Below are positions 12,380-12,444 of a stretch of 12,444 nt of DNA, piece after piece; the stretch's first letter is position 1; the number at the start of each line of letters is the position of its first letter. A program made the position numbers and the translations under genes. This stretch comes from Bacillus sp. AFS037270 (GTDB lineage: Bacteria > Bacillota > Bacilli > Bacillales_B > DSM-18226). The notes beneath the pieces were generated by a model. That model searched no databases and was not told where the DNA came from. It worked only from the letters and a program-made list of their open reading frames with translations. Location: assembly GCF_002585305.1 (NCBI RefSeq), contig NZ_NUNF01000055.1:1-12444 (forward strand). The letters are read 5' to 3'.

Positions 12380-12444
12380 AAGTCCAGCTACAGCGCCTAG
12401 GGGCTCGAGGTCATAAGTCAATCCGGCAAGAAGGTTAAAAAGCA
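12380..12444. repeat. Probable dispersed Bacillus intergenic repeat (partial)
   Basis: The stretch starting AAGTCCAGCTACAGCGCCTA, then GGGGCTCGAGGTCATAAGTC, closely resembles a long hairpin-forming intergenic repeat I remember from many Bacillus-type genomes (CCAGCTCCAGCGCCTAG...CTCGAGGTCATAAG...). Only the left arm is present. The complementary arm would lie beyond the window edge. No second copy occurs within the window, so the repeat claim rests on recall. Confidence 0.5.

Overview
The window looks like a core chromosomal segment of a low-GC, endospore-forming Firmicute of the family Bacillaceae (Bacillus, Neobacillus or a close relative). The reasons are the conserved gene order dnaB-dnaI-ytxC-thrS ... 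infC-rpmI-rplT-ysdA / ysdB ... ysdC, the spore-former-specific family YtxC, the Firmicute primosome proteins DnaB and DnaI, and typical Bacillus control elements: a T-box, an L20 leader, a sigma-W promoter and a probable PHO box. Most genes lie on the minus strand. Only ysdB and a large secreted phosphodiesterase gene are on the plus strand.

Layout from the right end. Positions 12380-12444 hold the start of what looks like a dispersed Bacillus intergenic repeat. Next come dnaB and dnaI, which load the replicative helicase and end in a strong terminator. ytxC follows with a TTG start. Then comes thrS, preceded by a sigma-A promoter and a full threonine T-box leader. thrS ends tail-to-tail against the plus-strand gene at 4340-6556, with a shared bidirectional terminator.

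That plus-strand gene is the least routine content. It encodes a Sec-exported protein that joins a glycerophosphodiester phosphodiesterase (GlpQ-like) domain to a PhoD-like metallophosphatase domain. In its promoter I read an array of 11-bp-spaced TTTACA-like units ending at about -20 from a TATAGT -10 box, which is the architecture of a PhoP-activated promoter. The simplest reading is a phosphate-starvation enzyme that combines two activities B. subtilis keeps separate (GlpQ and PhoD). It sits between infC and thrS, a slot that I recall holds other genes in B. subtilis.

Divergent from it is the translation operon infC-rpmI-rplT. It has its own sigma-A promoter, an L20-type leader with an intrinsic attenuator, and a non-ATG (ATT) start for infC. 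A terminator follows rplT, and ysdA (DUF1294 membrane protein) begins just after it. ysdB, on the plus strand, has a perfect sigma-W promoter and runs convergently into ysdA. At the left are a dimeric-type dUTPase gene and the M42 aminopeptidase ysdC with its terminator. The first ~75 bases may hold a fragment of another gene.

Several start codons need adjusting from the longest open frame: infC (ATT at 3724), ysdA (ATG at 2535), the dUTPase (ATG at 1769) and the phosphodiesterase (ATG at 4340). No tRNA, rRNA, CRISPR array or insertion sequence was seen.
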